From the NCBI GenBank assembly GCA_965230665.1, contig CBDDLM010000004.1, positions 2,604,001 through 2,668,000 of the forward strand: a stretch of DNA of 64,000 nt. Direction: 5' to 3'. Source of the DNA: JAGNRR01 sp965230665 (GTDB lineage: Bacteria; Bacteroidota; Bacteroidia; Chitinophagales; Chitinophagaceae). The translations under genes were made by a program, and so were the position numbers. The notes beneath the pieces were generated by a model. That model had not been told where the DNA came from, made no database searches, and saw only the letters and a list, made by a program, of their open reading frames with translations. Shown here piece after piece: positions 20,127-29,790 of the stretch; within the stretch, counting starts at the first letter, position 1, and every line of letters starts with the position of its first letter.

Positions 20127-20249
20127 ATTCTAAACCAACCAAATAGCAAATTAATTACGTCTTATTATTAACAATATTTTTTTAATTCAAGATCTCAAAT
20201 TATCTTTAACAACGAATTAGTCTTAAAAGACTAAGCAAAAAAAATACGC

Positions 20250-21275
20250 ATGAAAAAAATAATTTTTACACTTTGTATTTTCTTGTCTTTCCAAGCAATA
20301 GGGCAAGATGTACACTTTACTCAGTATTTTACTTCACCACTTACCATGAATCCTGCGAATACAGGTTTGGTTAATTGTGATTGGAGACTTTCAGCTAACT
20401 ATCGTGATCAATGGGGAGCAATTAATGCAACTCCATATCTTACAGGTACCGTTTCATACGATATGTCTTTACTTAAAGATAAGTTAAATGGAGATGCACT
20501 TGGTGTGGGTATCTTAGGCTTATACGATAAATCTGGTTCTGGAGCACTTCAAAATGTAACAGCTGGTCTTTCATTAGCGTATCACAAAAGACTGAGCGAT
20601 GATCCAGATCGTCCACAAACACTTTCTATCGGTGTACAAGGTTACTTAGTTCAAAAAAGCTTGGATGTAAACAAACTAACTTTCGAAAGTATGTATGACC
20701 CTATTACAGGAACAACACTTTACCCTAGTGGTGAAAACTTAGGTACTATGGATCCTTATCCTGATTTTAATGCAGGAATTATGTATTCTGGTGCGGTGAG
20801 TGATCATACTAACTTATATGGTGGTGTTTCTTATTACCATATCACACAGCCTGTAGAGACATTCTTAGGAGACGATTACAAATTGAATTCAAGAATTACA
20901 GCAGTATTAGGTGGTTCTTTTGAAATGAATGATAATATGGTATTATACGGTAGTGGTGCTTACCAACAGCAAGGAAAAGCATACGAAGTATTAATTGGTG
21001 GTGCTGCTGGTTTTGTTTTAAACCCCTATCATGAGGACGAAGCAAAAAGTACAATTTTTTACCTAGGGGCTTGGTACCGATACAATGATGCAGTTTCACC
21101 ATATATTGGTTTCGAATGGGCTAAAGCTAAACTAGGATTTAGTTATGACGTAAACTTATCAAGCTTAACAGAAGCAACACAAGGACAAGGTGCCTTAGAG
21201 GTTTCATTAATCTATAACGGTTGCTTTATCAAGAACGAAACGAAGACATATAACTTTGCATGTCCTAGATTCTAG
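20250..21275 (+). CDS. PorP/SprF family type IX secretion membrane protein
   Basis: 341 residues. Signal peptide MKKIIFTLCIFLSFQAIGQ, then the family signature DVHFTQYF.SPL.MNPA.TGL, followed by RLSANYRDQWG and outer-membrane beta-barrel strands. Members of this family work with T9SS: SprF is needed for surface delivery of the SprB adhesin, and many genomes have one PorP/SprF gene beside each giant type B adhesin gene. Here no adhesin is adjacent; the two type B proteins in the window are about 5 kb downstream and 14 kb upstream. It is a single-gene unit, ended by a strong terminator at 21299. A TATCTTTA at 20201-20208 may be the -7 element. Confidence 0.92.
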   Translation: MKKIIFTLCIFLSFQAIGQDVHFTQYFTSPLTMNPANTGLVNCDWRLSANYRDQWGAINATPYLTGTVSYDMSLLKDKLNGDALGVGILGLYDKSGSGALQNVTAGLSLAYHKRLSDDPDRPQTLSIGVQGYLVQKSLDVNKLTFESMYDPITGTTLYPSGENLGTMDPYPDFNAGIMYSGAVSDHTNLYGGVSYYHITQPVETFLGDDYKLNSRITAVLGGSFEMNDNMVLYGSGAYQQQGKAYEVLIGGAAGFVLNPYHEDEAKSTIFYLGAWYRYNDAVSPYIGFEWAKAKLGFSYDVNLSSLTEATQGQGALEVSLIYNGCFIKNETKTYNFACPRF

Positions 21276-21298
21276 AGACATTTCAAAATAAGTATATT

Positions 21299-21328
21299 AT
21301 CCCGACTGTTAAGGTCGGGATTTTTTTT
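21299..21328 (+). terminator. Rho-independent terminator after porP/sprF-like gene
   Basis: Stem CCCGAC / GTCGGG (21301-21306 with 21314-21319), extended by A-T pairs, a 7-base loop, then eight T. Confidence 0.9.
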
Positions 21329-21424
21329 ACGAAAGAATTTTGTGAAATATCATCTGCGCAGCTTTGTTTAAGCGTATAGATAGAACTTCTTGCTAGGACA
21401 TAAACACCTTATGTTGCAAATAAT

Positions 21425-21432
21425 TATCTTTA
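21425..21432 (+). promoter_or_regulatory. Possible -7 element for the helicase-nuclease gene
   Basis: TATCTTTA, one mismatch from TAnnTTTG, ends nine bases before the ATG. No TTG lies at the 20-base spacing seen at better promoters in this window. Confidence 0.4.
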
Positions 21433-21441
21433 GGCCCAAGT

Positions 21442-24400
21442 ATGAAAAAGGATGAGTTGTTTGAAAAGGAGTACGCACGCCTAAATCCAGAACAAAAAAA
21501 AGCAGTCGATACTATTTATGGTCCAGTACTAGTATTGGCAGGTCCTGGAACGGGAAAAACACAAATCCTTTCGATGCGGATTGCAAATCTCTTAAGAAGT
21601 GATGCACAAGTGCAACCTCAGAATGTATTGTGTCTCACATTTACCGATGAAGGACAGAAGAATATGAGAGATCGCCTTTTTAGATTGATAGGCCCTAAAA
21701 CAGCTCGACATATAAACGTACATACCTATCACTCATTTTGTAGCGAGGTTATTCAAAACAATCTAAACTATTTCAAGAAAGATCAACTGGAGCTTATCAC
21801 TGAACTGGAGGAACTAAACTATATGACGAAGTTGGTACTGCGCATGCCCAAAGACAACTTGTTCTATAGTCCCAAGAACCCAACTAAGAATATCGGTTAT
21901 TTACGAAATCTTTTTTCTAAAATAAAGCAAGAAGGGTGGACAAGTCAAGAACTCATAGGTAAAGTTGAAGAACATCTTGAAGAATTAAAAAATGATGATG
22001 CCAATCGATCCTCAAGAGGACCTACCAAGGGGCAACTCAAAGCAGCAGTTCAAAATGAGATCAAACGCTATGAGAAAACAATTCAGGGTGCTAAACTTTA
22101 TGATGCATACCAGGATATATTAAAAGAACATAATCGATACGAATTCGCTGATATGATCCTTTGGGTAATCGAACTCATGAAAAAGGATGAAGGGGTGCTC
22201 TACGATCTTCAAGAGCGATTTCAATTTTTATTGGTAGATGAAATGCAAGATACCAATGGTACGCAATTGGAGCTAGTTCATTTACTTACGAACTACGATA
22301 CGAGTCCAAATGTTTTTGTGGTAGGAGATGATGACCAAGCGATTTATCGTTTTCAAGGAGCAAATTTAGATAACCTATCTAACTATCGAAAGAAGTATGC
22401 CGATCAAGGATTAACTTCCATAAGCCTTAAAACAAACTATCGTTCTTATCAAGGAATATTAAATAGTGCAACGAAGCTAATTGAGCATAATAAACAGCGC
22501 TTGATCTATGAAATGCCAGACCTTAGTAAAGAGCTTATTTCATTTAATACATCAAACACACAGCTTGACACGAAGCCTATCCTTATAGAGCACCCCAACC
22601 CGCATTATGAATATGTTTATATTGTCAATGAAATAGATCAACTGCTAAAAAGTGGAACCAAGCACAATGAAATTGCGATTCTCTGCACTAAAAACTCTTA
22701 TTGCCGCACCATGGGAGCGTACTTGGCTAAAAAAGATATTCCTTTTTTTACTAAGGCAAGTACAAGTTTACTGCACTTTGTTTTTACAAAACAGGTTCTA
22801 AATATGCTGCGTTATATTCAATCAGAAAATAAATTTCCTTATTCAGAAGATGACTTGTTATTTGAAATATTGCATTATGACCTTTTTGAGATTGACCCAC
22901 AGGATGTATCAAAGCTTTATATAGATTGTTATAATTATAATAAGGGGAAAAAGAAAGTAGATCGAAAGTCTCTTAGACAATACGTATTAGATGAAAAAGA
23001 AGGACATGGATTGACGCTTTTTAACCAAAGCGCTAACCGAATTCATGAGGTCGTTGTTTTATTGGAAAAACTAATTAAGGCTAAAGCAAACAATAGTTTG
23101 TATCGCTTGATGGATATCGTAAGTCATAGGCTAAACCTTATCGATTACATTTTAAAAAGTGAAGATAAGTTTGAGAAGTTAGAGCTACTGAACAGTATTT
23201 ATGATTTAATAAAAGAAGAATCTGAGCGCCGTCCCGATGTGTCATTAGAACAGTTTTTAGACAATGTACAAGCATTTGAGGATAATGATATTCAATTAAA
23301 GTATAACAAGGTCTTCGGGAACGAAAAAAGTGTTCAAGTGTACACCTATCACGGGGCCAAAGGGCGTGAATATGAACATGTATTCATGTTAGGCTGTGTG
23401 AATGATCAATGGGAGGATAAACGCAAGGGAGGATTTCATAGTTTAAAGATCCCACCGAATATATTTCAAACCACGACAGATGAAAAAGATGATGAAGAAT
23501 TACGTCGACTTTTTTATGTTGGGATAACCCGAGCAAAGAAGCAATTGTATGTAAGTTATTACCAACAGGATCAAAATGGGAAACAGAAAAGTTCAAGTGC
23601 TTTTGTGAATGAAATGTTTGGAGATGCACAAGAAGAACTGCAAGCTATACGTCAGAAGAATGAGATGAGCAGAGAAGAGCTAGTGCCATATGCGAGTTTA
23701 TACGTCGAAGCGACCAAAGTAAAATTGAAACAGTTAGAAAAAGAGTATGTTGATAGACAGCTAGAGAATTTTCAAATGAATGTTTCAGCTCTGAATAGCT
23801 ATTTGGATTGTCCTATAAGTTTCTATGTGAAGTCAATCCTACGAGCTCCATCCGGTAAGAACGAGAGCATGACTTTTGGCTCAGTTATTCATGATACATT
23901 AGAAGATTTTTTTGTTCAGATGCAGGCCAATGGAAACAACTTTCCTAGTAAGGAAGAACTTATGAAGCTGTTGGAACATCAGATGTATGGACAACGGGCT
24001 AAATTTTCCAACGAGGGATATAGCCTGAAAAAAGAATACGGCGAGCAAATCCTTTCAGGCATGTACGATAAGTTTATAGATACTTGGTGTAAAGATGTTC
24101 GACTTGAAGAACATGTGGCAGCTGTTGTAGATGGTATTAAGATTAAAGGATTTATAGATAAAGTAGAATTCTACAATAATGAAGTACGGTTTATCGACTA
24201 TAAAACAGGAGATAAAGAAGGTGCTTATGCACAAAGTAAACTAAAGAAACCAAATCCTAAAGGCCGTACGCAGAAAGCACGGCAAGGTGGAGATTATTGG
24301 CGCCAAGCAGTTTTTTATAAAATTCTGGCCGATGAAAGTCGGAAATATATCTTACCGGTCCATATCGCAAAGTATGTTTTTGTTGAACCTGATAAGGAAA

Positions 24401-24609
24401 CAAAACAAATCCCAGATCCGGTAGAGTTTACGTTTACTGCTGAGGATATAACTTTAGTAAAAAAACAAATCAAGGATACATATACGGCTATCATGGATCA
24501 TGATTTTTATGAGGGCTGCGGCAAAGAGGATTGTCGATATTGTGGATTTATGCAAGACACAAATCAAGACATCTCCGTTATGGAATTACAAGAAAATGAG
24601 AGCTTATAG
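21442..24609 (+). CDS. UvrD/Rep-type helicase fused to an Fe-S PD-(D/E)XK nuclease
   Basis: 1055 residues. N-terminal superfamily 1A helicase: Q-motif LNPEQKKAV, Walker A GPGTGKT (34-40), CLTFTDEGQKNMRDR, Walker B LLVDEMQDTN, VVGDDDQAIYRFQGA, TNYRS, VQVYTYHGAKGREYEHVF and the motif VI region LRRLFYVGITRAKK. C-terminal RecB-type nuclease: GSVIHDTLEDFF (His817), GFIDKVEF (Asp906), RFIDYKTG (Asp919, Lys921). Cys790 before the nuclease and Cys1026, Cys1031, Cys1034 at the end have the spacing of the Fe-S staple of AddB-type nucleases. It is thus likely a double-strand-break end-processing or repair enzyme in one chain. No addA, addB or recB gene is adjacent; it appears to be a single-gene unit. 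Confidence 0.92.
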   Translation: MKKDELFEKEYARLNPEQKKAVDTIYGPVLVLAGPGTGKTQILSMRIANLLRSDAQVQPQNVLCLTFTDEGQKNMRDRLFRLIGPKTARHINVHTYHSFCSEVIQNNLNYFKKDQLELITELEELNYMTKLVLRMPKDNLFYSPKNPTKNIGYLRNLFSKIKQEGWTSQELIGKVEEHLEELKNDDANRSSRGPTKGQLKAAVQNEIKRYEKTIQGAKLYDAYQDILKEHNRYEFADMILWVIELMKKDEGVLYDLQERFQFLLVDEMQDTNGTQLELVHLLTNYDTSPNVFVVGDDDQAIYRFQGANLDNLSNYRKKYADQGLTSISLKTNYRSYQGILNSATKLIEHNKQRLIYEMPDLSKELISFNTSNTQLDTKPILIEHPNPHYEYVYIVNEIDQLLKSGTKHNEIAILCTKNSYCRTMGAYLAKKDIPFFTKASTSLLHFVFTKQVLNMLRYIQSENKFPYSEDDLLFEILHYDLFEIDPQDVSKLYIDCYNYNKGKKKVDRKSLRQYVLDEKEGHGLTLFNQSANRIHEVVVLLEKLIKAKANNSLYRLMDIVSHRLNLIDYILKSEDKFEKLELLNSIYDLIKEESERRPDVSLEQFLDNVQAFEDNDIQLKYNKVFGNEKSVQVYTYHGAKGREYEHVFMLGCVNDQWEDKRKGGFHSLKIPPNIFQTTTDEKDDEELRRLFYVGITRAKKQLYVSYYQQDQNGKQKSSSAFVNEMFGDAQEELQAIRQKNEMSREELVPYASLYVEATKVKLKQLEKEYVDRQLENFQMNVSALNSYLDCPISFYVKSILRAPSGKNESMTFGSVIHDTLEDFFVQMQANGNNFPSKEELMKLLEHQMYGQRAKFSNEGYSLKKEYGEQILSGMYDKFIDTWCKDVRLEEHVAAVVDGIKIKGFIDKVEFYNNEVRFIDYKTGDKEGAYAQSKLKKPNPKGRTQKARQGGDYWRQAVFYKILADESRKYILPVHIAKYVFVEPDKETKQIPDPVEFTFTAEDITLVKKQIKDTYTAIMDHDFYEGCGKEDCRYCGFMQDTNQDISVMELQENESL

Positions 24610-24744
24610 GTTTCAATAAGAGGTCATATTTAATTAACCCTAATGTTATGTCAACGGTGTATAATCTTTAATTCTATTCCGTCTATTTTACCGCATTCAG
24701 TCTTAAATTCGTTCCGCCCATGACGGGACAAAAAATTAAAAAAT

Positions 24745-25923
24745 ATGAAAGAAGTTTATATCGTTAGCGCGGTGCGCACACCGATGGGGAGTTTCGGGGG
24801 GAGTTTAAAAGGGTTTTCTGCAACAGAACTAGGTTCGTTTGCTATAAAAGGAGCCGTAGAGCAAGCAGGAATTAAACCTGAAGATGTACAAGAAGTACTA
24901 ATGGGTAATGTACTACAGGCTGGTTTGGGGCAAGCACCTGCTCGTCAGGCCGCTAAGTTTGCTGGTCTTCCAGATAACGTAATCTGTACAACGATTAATA
25001 AGGTTTGTGCAAGTGGTTCAAAGTCAGTTATGCTTGGGGCACAAAGTATTATGCTTGGGGATGCCGACGTAGTCGTTGCGGGTGGTATGGAAAGCATGAG
25101 TAACGTTCCATTTTATGCACCTACTATGCGTTGGGGCAACAAATTTGGAGACGCAAAATTGGTAGATGGCTTGGCAAAAGATGGCTTATTCGACGTATAT
25201 AATAAATATATGATGGGAAATGCCGCAGAGTTATGTGCGAATGAGTGTAATATTTCACGTGAAGCTCAAGATGAGTTCGCAATTGAGAGTTACAAAAGAA
25301 GCCAAGCCGCTATTGAGGCTGGGAAATTCAAGAATGAGATTGTTCCTGTTGTTATTCCACAACGTCGTGGGGATGATATTGTAATGGATCAAGATGAGGA
25401 ACCGTATAACGTAAAGTTTGAAAAAATACCAACCTTACGTCCTGTATTCGATAAAGAGGGGAGTGTTACAGCTGCTAATGCGAGTACTATGAACGATGGC
25501 GCTAGTGCGCTTGTACTCATGAGTAAAGAAAAAATGGAGGCAATGGGTCTAAAACCGCTGGCTAAGATTGTTTCATTTGCCGATGCGGAGCAAGCACCTG
25601 AATGGTTTACTACTGCACCAAGTTTGGCTGTACCTAAAGCAGTTGAGAAGGCTGGGCTAAAAATGGACGATATTGCTTTCTTCGAGTTGAATGAAGCATT
25701 TAGTGTAGTTGGTATTGCTAATATGGATAAGTTAGGTATTGATAATACTAAAACGAATGTAAACGGTGGAGCGGTAAGTTTAGGACATCCTTTAGGTAGT
25801 TCTGGTTCGCGTATCTTAGTTACATTAATTAATGTGTTGCATCAAAATGATGCGCAGTATGGTGCAATTGGGATTTGTAATGGTGGCGGAGGTGCGAGCA
25901 GCATAGTTGTAGAAAAAGCTTAA
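24745..25923 (+). CDS. Acetyl-CoA C-acetyltransferase (thiolase)
   Basis: 392 residues, the usual thiolase length. It joins or cleaves acyl-CoA with acetyl-CoA (acetoacetyl-CoA metabolism, end of beta-oxidation). The catalytic residues are at the standard positions: Cys88 in NKVCASGSKS, His348 in GGAVSLGHPLGSSG and Cys378 in GICNGGGGAS. The N-terminal signature VSAVRTPMGSFGG is typical of biosynthetic-type (AtoB/PhaA) thiolases. It is alone with its own terminator (25949), so which pathway it serves cannot be read from its neighbours. Confidence 0.93.
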   Translation: MKEVYIVSAVRTPMGSFGGSLKGFSATELGSFAIKGAVEQAGIKPEDVQEVLMGNVLQAGLGQAPARQAAKFAGLPDNVICTTINKVCASGSKSVMLGAQSIMLGDADVVVAGGMESMSNVPFYAPTMRWGNKFGDAKLVDGLAKDGLFDVYNKYMMGNAAELCANECNISREAQDEFAIESYKRSQAAIEAGKFKNEIVPVVIPQRRGDDIVMDQDEEPYNVKFEKIPTLRPVFDKEGSVTAANASTMNDGASALVLMSKEKMEAMGLKPLAKIVSFADAEQAPEWFTTAPSLAVPKAVEKAGLKMDDIAFFELNEAFSVVGIANMDKLGIDNTKTNVNGGAVSLGHPLGSSGSRILVTLINVLHQNDAQYGAIGICNGGGGASSIVVEKA

Positions 25924-25948
25924 TTTGTATTAAATTGATAATCTGAGC

Positions 25949-25970
25949 GGCACCCTAAAAGGGTGCCTTT
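25949..25970 (+). terminator. Rho-independent terminator after thiolase gene
   Basis: Stem GGCACCC / GGGTGCC (25949-25955 with 25961-25967), loop TAAAA, then TTTCTT. Confidence 0.85.
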
Positions 25971-26046
25971 CTTATTGTTAATACATGCTTTTAGCTAAAT
26001 TGTCCATCAGCAATAGTCCTATTTGTTCTTATCTTTACTAAACGCC

Positions 26047-28494
26047 ATGAAAAGGATATTATTTTTTGTTCTGTTATTAGGAATGAGTACTTCTGCGCAA
26101 GCTACTCACGGAATTGCGGCGGAAATAGGATACAGACACATCAGTGGTCTGCAGTATGAAGTCTATGTAAACATATTTGGGGACTGTAGCGGTTCTTCTT
26201 ATCCTAATTTCTTTGATCCAAATACCGCTGCGCTAGTGAACGTTACAAACAATGGTTCTGTATTTACAACCTTGACTTGTCAACGCTATGGAGAATATGG
26301 AAAAGAAATTACACCCGTCTGTCCTCAAGATAGCAATAATACACGTTGTAAGTCTCCCAATGGCGCCATACCTGGTATTACTGTGTTTAAGTTTAGGGCA
26401 ACTGTAACCTTGTCACAAGTTTCGGCAAATTGGAGGTTCGCATTTACAGGACAGATGGTTTCTAGTCAATTAGGACGTTCAAGTGCGATAACCAATATTC
26501 AAATTGGTCAAGGCGGTGGTGGAATTACTTATATTGAAGCTGTGCTTAATAATACTCTTGGTCCAAACAGTAGTCCTACCCTTACTACTATACCAACTCC
26601 TTTTTTCTGTATTAATCAACTTCAAGAATATAATATTGGTGCGGTAGATTCTAATGCAGATTCTTTAAGATTTAGTCTCGTATCAGGTTTAACTGCTAAT
26701 GGGGGAAGTGCTAGTTTAGTATCCTATTTGGCCGGATTTAGTGGTGCGCAGCCTCTTGCAGCGAGTTCATTTAATTTCAATGCACAAAATGGTCAATTGA
26801 GCTTTGTGCCCAGTCAAACCCAAACCTCCTTAGTAGTAAATAGGATAGAGGAGTATAGGAATGGAGTTTTGGTTGGAAGCATGATGCGTGAGATGAATTT
26901 TATCGTACTCAATAATTGTAATAACCTATCACCAGACGGGGCGTTTGGAGTGACCAGTGCTGGAGATATAACCTCTTCAAATGTTATAGAAGTCTGTAAT
27001 GCGGATAGTCAACTATCATTTACCATAGCAGCTCAAGACCCTGATAATGGAAATATCAATGTATTACTTTCTGGTGTTCCAAGTGGAATGAATTATACAA
27101 TTACAGGTAATAATACTCAGAACCCCGTTGTCAATTTCAATTTTACGGTTCCAACTCCTTTAGTACCTGGAACGGACTATTCCTTTTTTGTAACCTTTCA
27201 AGATGATGGTTGTCCTATATCTTCTAAACAACAAATAGCCTATACCATCAGAATTATTGATCCGATTACCTCGAATTCAACAATTATTGATGAGAGCTGC
27301 CTTCCGGGAGGAGATGGGATCATCAATATTGCTGCCACGAGTTCTAATACAGGTGCATTGGAATACGCCTTTAATGGTGGTCCCTTTCAAGCGAACAATA
27401 CGTTTACAAGTTTACCTGCAGGCACTTATGCATTTCAAATAAAAGATGGTAAGGGTTGTGTCTTGAACCAGACAGCCATTGTTGATACTGCAACCAAAGT
27501 TTATATTAATGGACTTGTTACTGATAATATTTCTTGTTTTTCAAAAAGAGATGGACAGGTTATCGTGAACAGTATTCCTACAAGCTTGCCAACGTCCTAT
27601 ACCTTAATGCCTACAAACGTTTCGAATAGCAATGGACGTTTCGAAAATCTTGCCGTTGGAAGTTATACCCTTATAGCAAATGCTCCATTAGGGTGCAGTG
27701 ATACAACAACATTTACATTGACAAGCCCACCAGATATATCGTTTAATAATATTCAGATTACGGATAATCGTTGTGATCTAAAAACAGGACGTATCGAAAT
27801 CGGCTCGAATATCACGATACCCTCGGAATATTCGATATCTCCGAACCAACAGACGAATGCTTCTGGCGAATTTGGTGGACTCATTGCTGGTTATTACATC
27901 ATAACGGTACGGGATACCAATGGGTGTAATAAAGATACTTTACTAACGGTGAATGATGACCCCGCTGAGATGGTGCTTAGTGTCAGTAAGCAAGACGTAA
28001 GTTGCGAAGGAAATGGTAATGACGGTTCAGCTTCTGTATTTGTTGCTGGGGCAATCAATCCAATAACGTATCATTGGACATCTGAGTCGGGGACCGAGGG
28101 AAATACACCTTCAATATTCGATCAACGATCAGGCATCAAACAAATTAGAGTAATTGATGCCATTGGTTGTGAAGAACAAGCCTATGTTTTCGTTGACCCC
28201 GCCAATTGTTGTAATAAGGTCTTTATTCCAACTGCCTTTTCTCCAAACGGAGATGGAAGGAATGAAGAGTTTAGGTTAAGAACACCACTGACTATGGATG
28301 AGGTTAAGTTTTTTGTTGTAAACCGTTGGGGACAGAAAGTATGGGAAACGAATAACCACTTAGATGGGTGGGACGGAACCTATCAAAATGGTAAGCAAGC
28401 AGATATTGGTACATACTATTACTTCCTGCGCTATAAATGCGCTAGCGACGAAAGCACTTATACCCTAAAGGGAGATGTAACCGTTATTCGCTAA
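26047..28494 (+). CDS. Gliding-motility-associated type B T9SS surface protein
   Basis: 815 residues from the ATG at 26047; an upstream in-frame start exists, but the signal peptide MKRILFFVLLLGMSTSAQA fits this ATG. The N-terminal part begins THGIAAEIGYRHISGLQYEV, the pattern found at the mature N terminus of many gliding-associated proteins, followed by an Ig-like region (about 300-400) and four or so SprB-type repeats (ESCLPGGDGIINI, SCFSKRDGQV, CEGNGNDGSASV). The end is a type B sorting domain: CC.KVFIPTAFSPNGDG, VNRWGQKVWETN, GWDGTY, LKGDVTVIR, closely similar to that of the adhesin at the left edge. TATCTTTA at 26030-26037 may be its -7 element. The stop is one base from that of pepT. 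Confidence 0.9.
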   Translation: MKRILFFVLLLGMSTSAQATHGIAAEIGYRHISGLQYEVYVNIFGDCSGSSYPNFFDPNTAALVNVTNNGSVFTTLTCQRYGEYGKEITPVCPQDSNNTRCKSPNGAIPGITVFKFRATVTLSQVSANWRFAFTGQMVSSQLGRSSAITNIQIGQGGGGITYIEAVLNNTLGPNSSPTLTTIPTPFFCINQLQEYNIGAVDSNADSLRFSLVSGLTANGGSASLVSYLAGFSGAQPLAASSFNFNAQNGQLSFVPSQTQTSLVVNRIEEYRNGVLVGSMMREMNFIVLNNCNNLSPDGAFGVTSAGDITSSNVIEVCNADSQLSFTIAAQDPDNGNINVLLSGVPSGMNYTITGNNTQNPVVNFNFTVPTPLVPGTDYSFFVTFQDDGCPISSKQQIAYTIRIIDPITSNSTIIDESCLPGGDGIINIAATSSNTGALEYAFNGGPFQANNTFTSLPAGTYAFQIKDGKGCVLNQTAIVDTATKVYINGLVTDNISCFSKRDGQVIVNSIPTSLPTSYTLMPTNVSNSNGRFENLAVGSYTLIANAPLGCSDTTTFTLTSPPDISFNNIQITDNRCDLKTGRIEIGSNITIPSEYSISPNQQTNASGEFGGLIAGYYIITVRDTNGCNKDTLLTVNDDPAEMVLSVSKQDVSCEGNGNDGSASVFVAGAINPITYHWTSESGTEGNTPSIFDQRSGIKQIRVIDAIGCEEQAYVFVDPANCCNKVFIPTAFSPNGDGRNEEFRLRTPLTMDEVKFFVVNRWGQKVWETNNHLDGWDGTYQNGKQADIGTYYYFLRYKCASDESTYTLKGDVTVIR

Positions 28495-28495
28495 T

Positions 28496-29728
28496 TTATT
28501 GCTCAACCCAGATCTTCACAAGCTCAATGCACATATCAGTTGCTTTCTGCATGTCTTGAACACTAACAAACTCATGCTTAGAGTGTATAGCCATTTCACC
28601 TGTAAACAAATTTGGGCAGGGCAGTCCCATAAAGGAGAGTCTAGAACCATCAGTTCCTCCGCGAACAAGTTGCTTTTGAACCTTTATTCCAGCTCGTTCC
28701 ATAGCCTTAGCTGCATTGGCCTCCACTTGCGGGTATTTATCTAACATTTCGCGCATATTGCGATATTGTTCTGTTACCTTAAAATCAGCATGAGCTTTTG
28801 GATGTCTTTCCATAATCTCATCAAGAATTGATTTTAAACGTGTTTCGTGTTCTTGAAGCTTGGCCGTTGTAAAGTCCCGAACGATAAAGTGAATTGTAGT
28901 CTTCTCTGCAATACCATTCATACTGATAGGGTGAACATAGCCCTGTTCTCCTTCAGTAGTTTCTGGGCTCCATTCATTCTTCGGTAGCGCATCTAAAAAC
29001 TCACCTGCAATCTTTAAAGAATTTACTAGTTTATCCTTAGCATAACCGGGGTGTGCACTCACACCATGAATTGTAACCTCTGCTCCATCTGCACTAAAGG
29101 TATCTCCCTCAAGTGATCCCCTTTCTCCACCATCTAACGTATAGCCAAAATCAGCACCTAATTTTTCCATATTTACATGATTTACGCCGCGGCCTACTTC
29201 TTCATCTGGGGTAAACAAAATTCGTATTTTACCATGTTTGATACTCGAATCATTAAGTAGTTGATGGGCTAAATCCATGATAATAGCTACACCGGCCTTG
29301 TCGTCCGCACCAAGTAGCGTTGTACCAGAGGCTGTAATGATATCATCGCCAACTCTTTCTTTTAGGTAAGGGTGTTCTTCAGTCGTTATCACTTGTGTGT
29401 TATCGTCTGGTAATACAATATCGCTACCATCCCATTTCTCATGCAGAATAGGTTTTACATTAGTTCCGCTACAATCCGGAGCAGTATCCATATGACTACA
29501 GAAACAAATAACGGGAACATCTTGTTCAATATTCGAAGGGATGGTGGCATAGACATAACCATATTCATCAAAATCAACATCTTGTGCTCCCATTTCGGTT
29601 AGCTCACTTGCTAAAAGTTTTCCTAGATCTTTTTGTTTTTCAGTAGAAGGAAAGGTAGTTGATTCAGGATCGGCTTGGGTATCAATTTGTACATACCGCA
29701 TAAAGCGTTCAGTAGATGTGTAATTCAT
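28496..29728 (-). CDS. pepT: Peptidase T (tripeptide aminopeptidase)
   Basis: 410 residues, the normal PepT length. An M20-family zinc enzyme that removes N-terminal residues from tripeptides in the cytoplasm. Metal and catalytic residues are present: His79 and Asp81 (CFCSHMDTAPD), Asp142 (LLGADDKAG), Glu176/Glu177 (TPDEEVGRG), Asp199 (YTLDGGERG) and His382 (IHSKHEF). The PepT-typical VRGGTDGSRLSFMGLPCPN segment is also present. It appears to be transcribed alone; the next minus-strand gene (K+ channel) starts a separate unit upstream with about 60 bases between them. Confidence 0.96.
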   Translation of the reverse strand: MNYTSTERFMRYVQIDTQADPESTTFPSTEKQKDLGKLLASELTEMGAQDVDFDEYGYVYATIPSNIEQDVPVICFCSHMDTAPDCSGTNVKPILHEKWDGSDIVLPDDNTQVITTEEHPYLKERVGDDIITASGTTLLGADDKAGVAIIMDLAHQLLNDSSIKHGKIRILFTPDEEVGRGVNHVNMEKLGADFGYTLDGGERGSLEGDTFSADGAEVTIHGVSAHPGYAKDKLVNSLKIAGEFLDALPKNEWSPETTEGEQGYVHPISMNGIAEKTTIHFIVRDFTTAKLQEHETRLKSILDEIMERHPKAHADFKVTEQYRNMREMLDKYPQVEANAAKAMERAGIKVQKQLVRGGTDGSRLSFMGLPCPNLFTGEMAIHSKHEFVSVQDMQKATDMCIELVKIWVEQ

Positions 29729-29790
29729 AAATGACTAATTAAAGACGAAAAAGTAAGAATTAAAAATTAATAATCGTCCTTTTTTATTTT

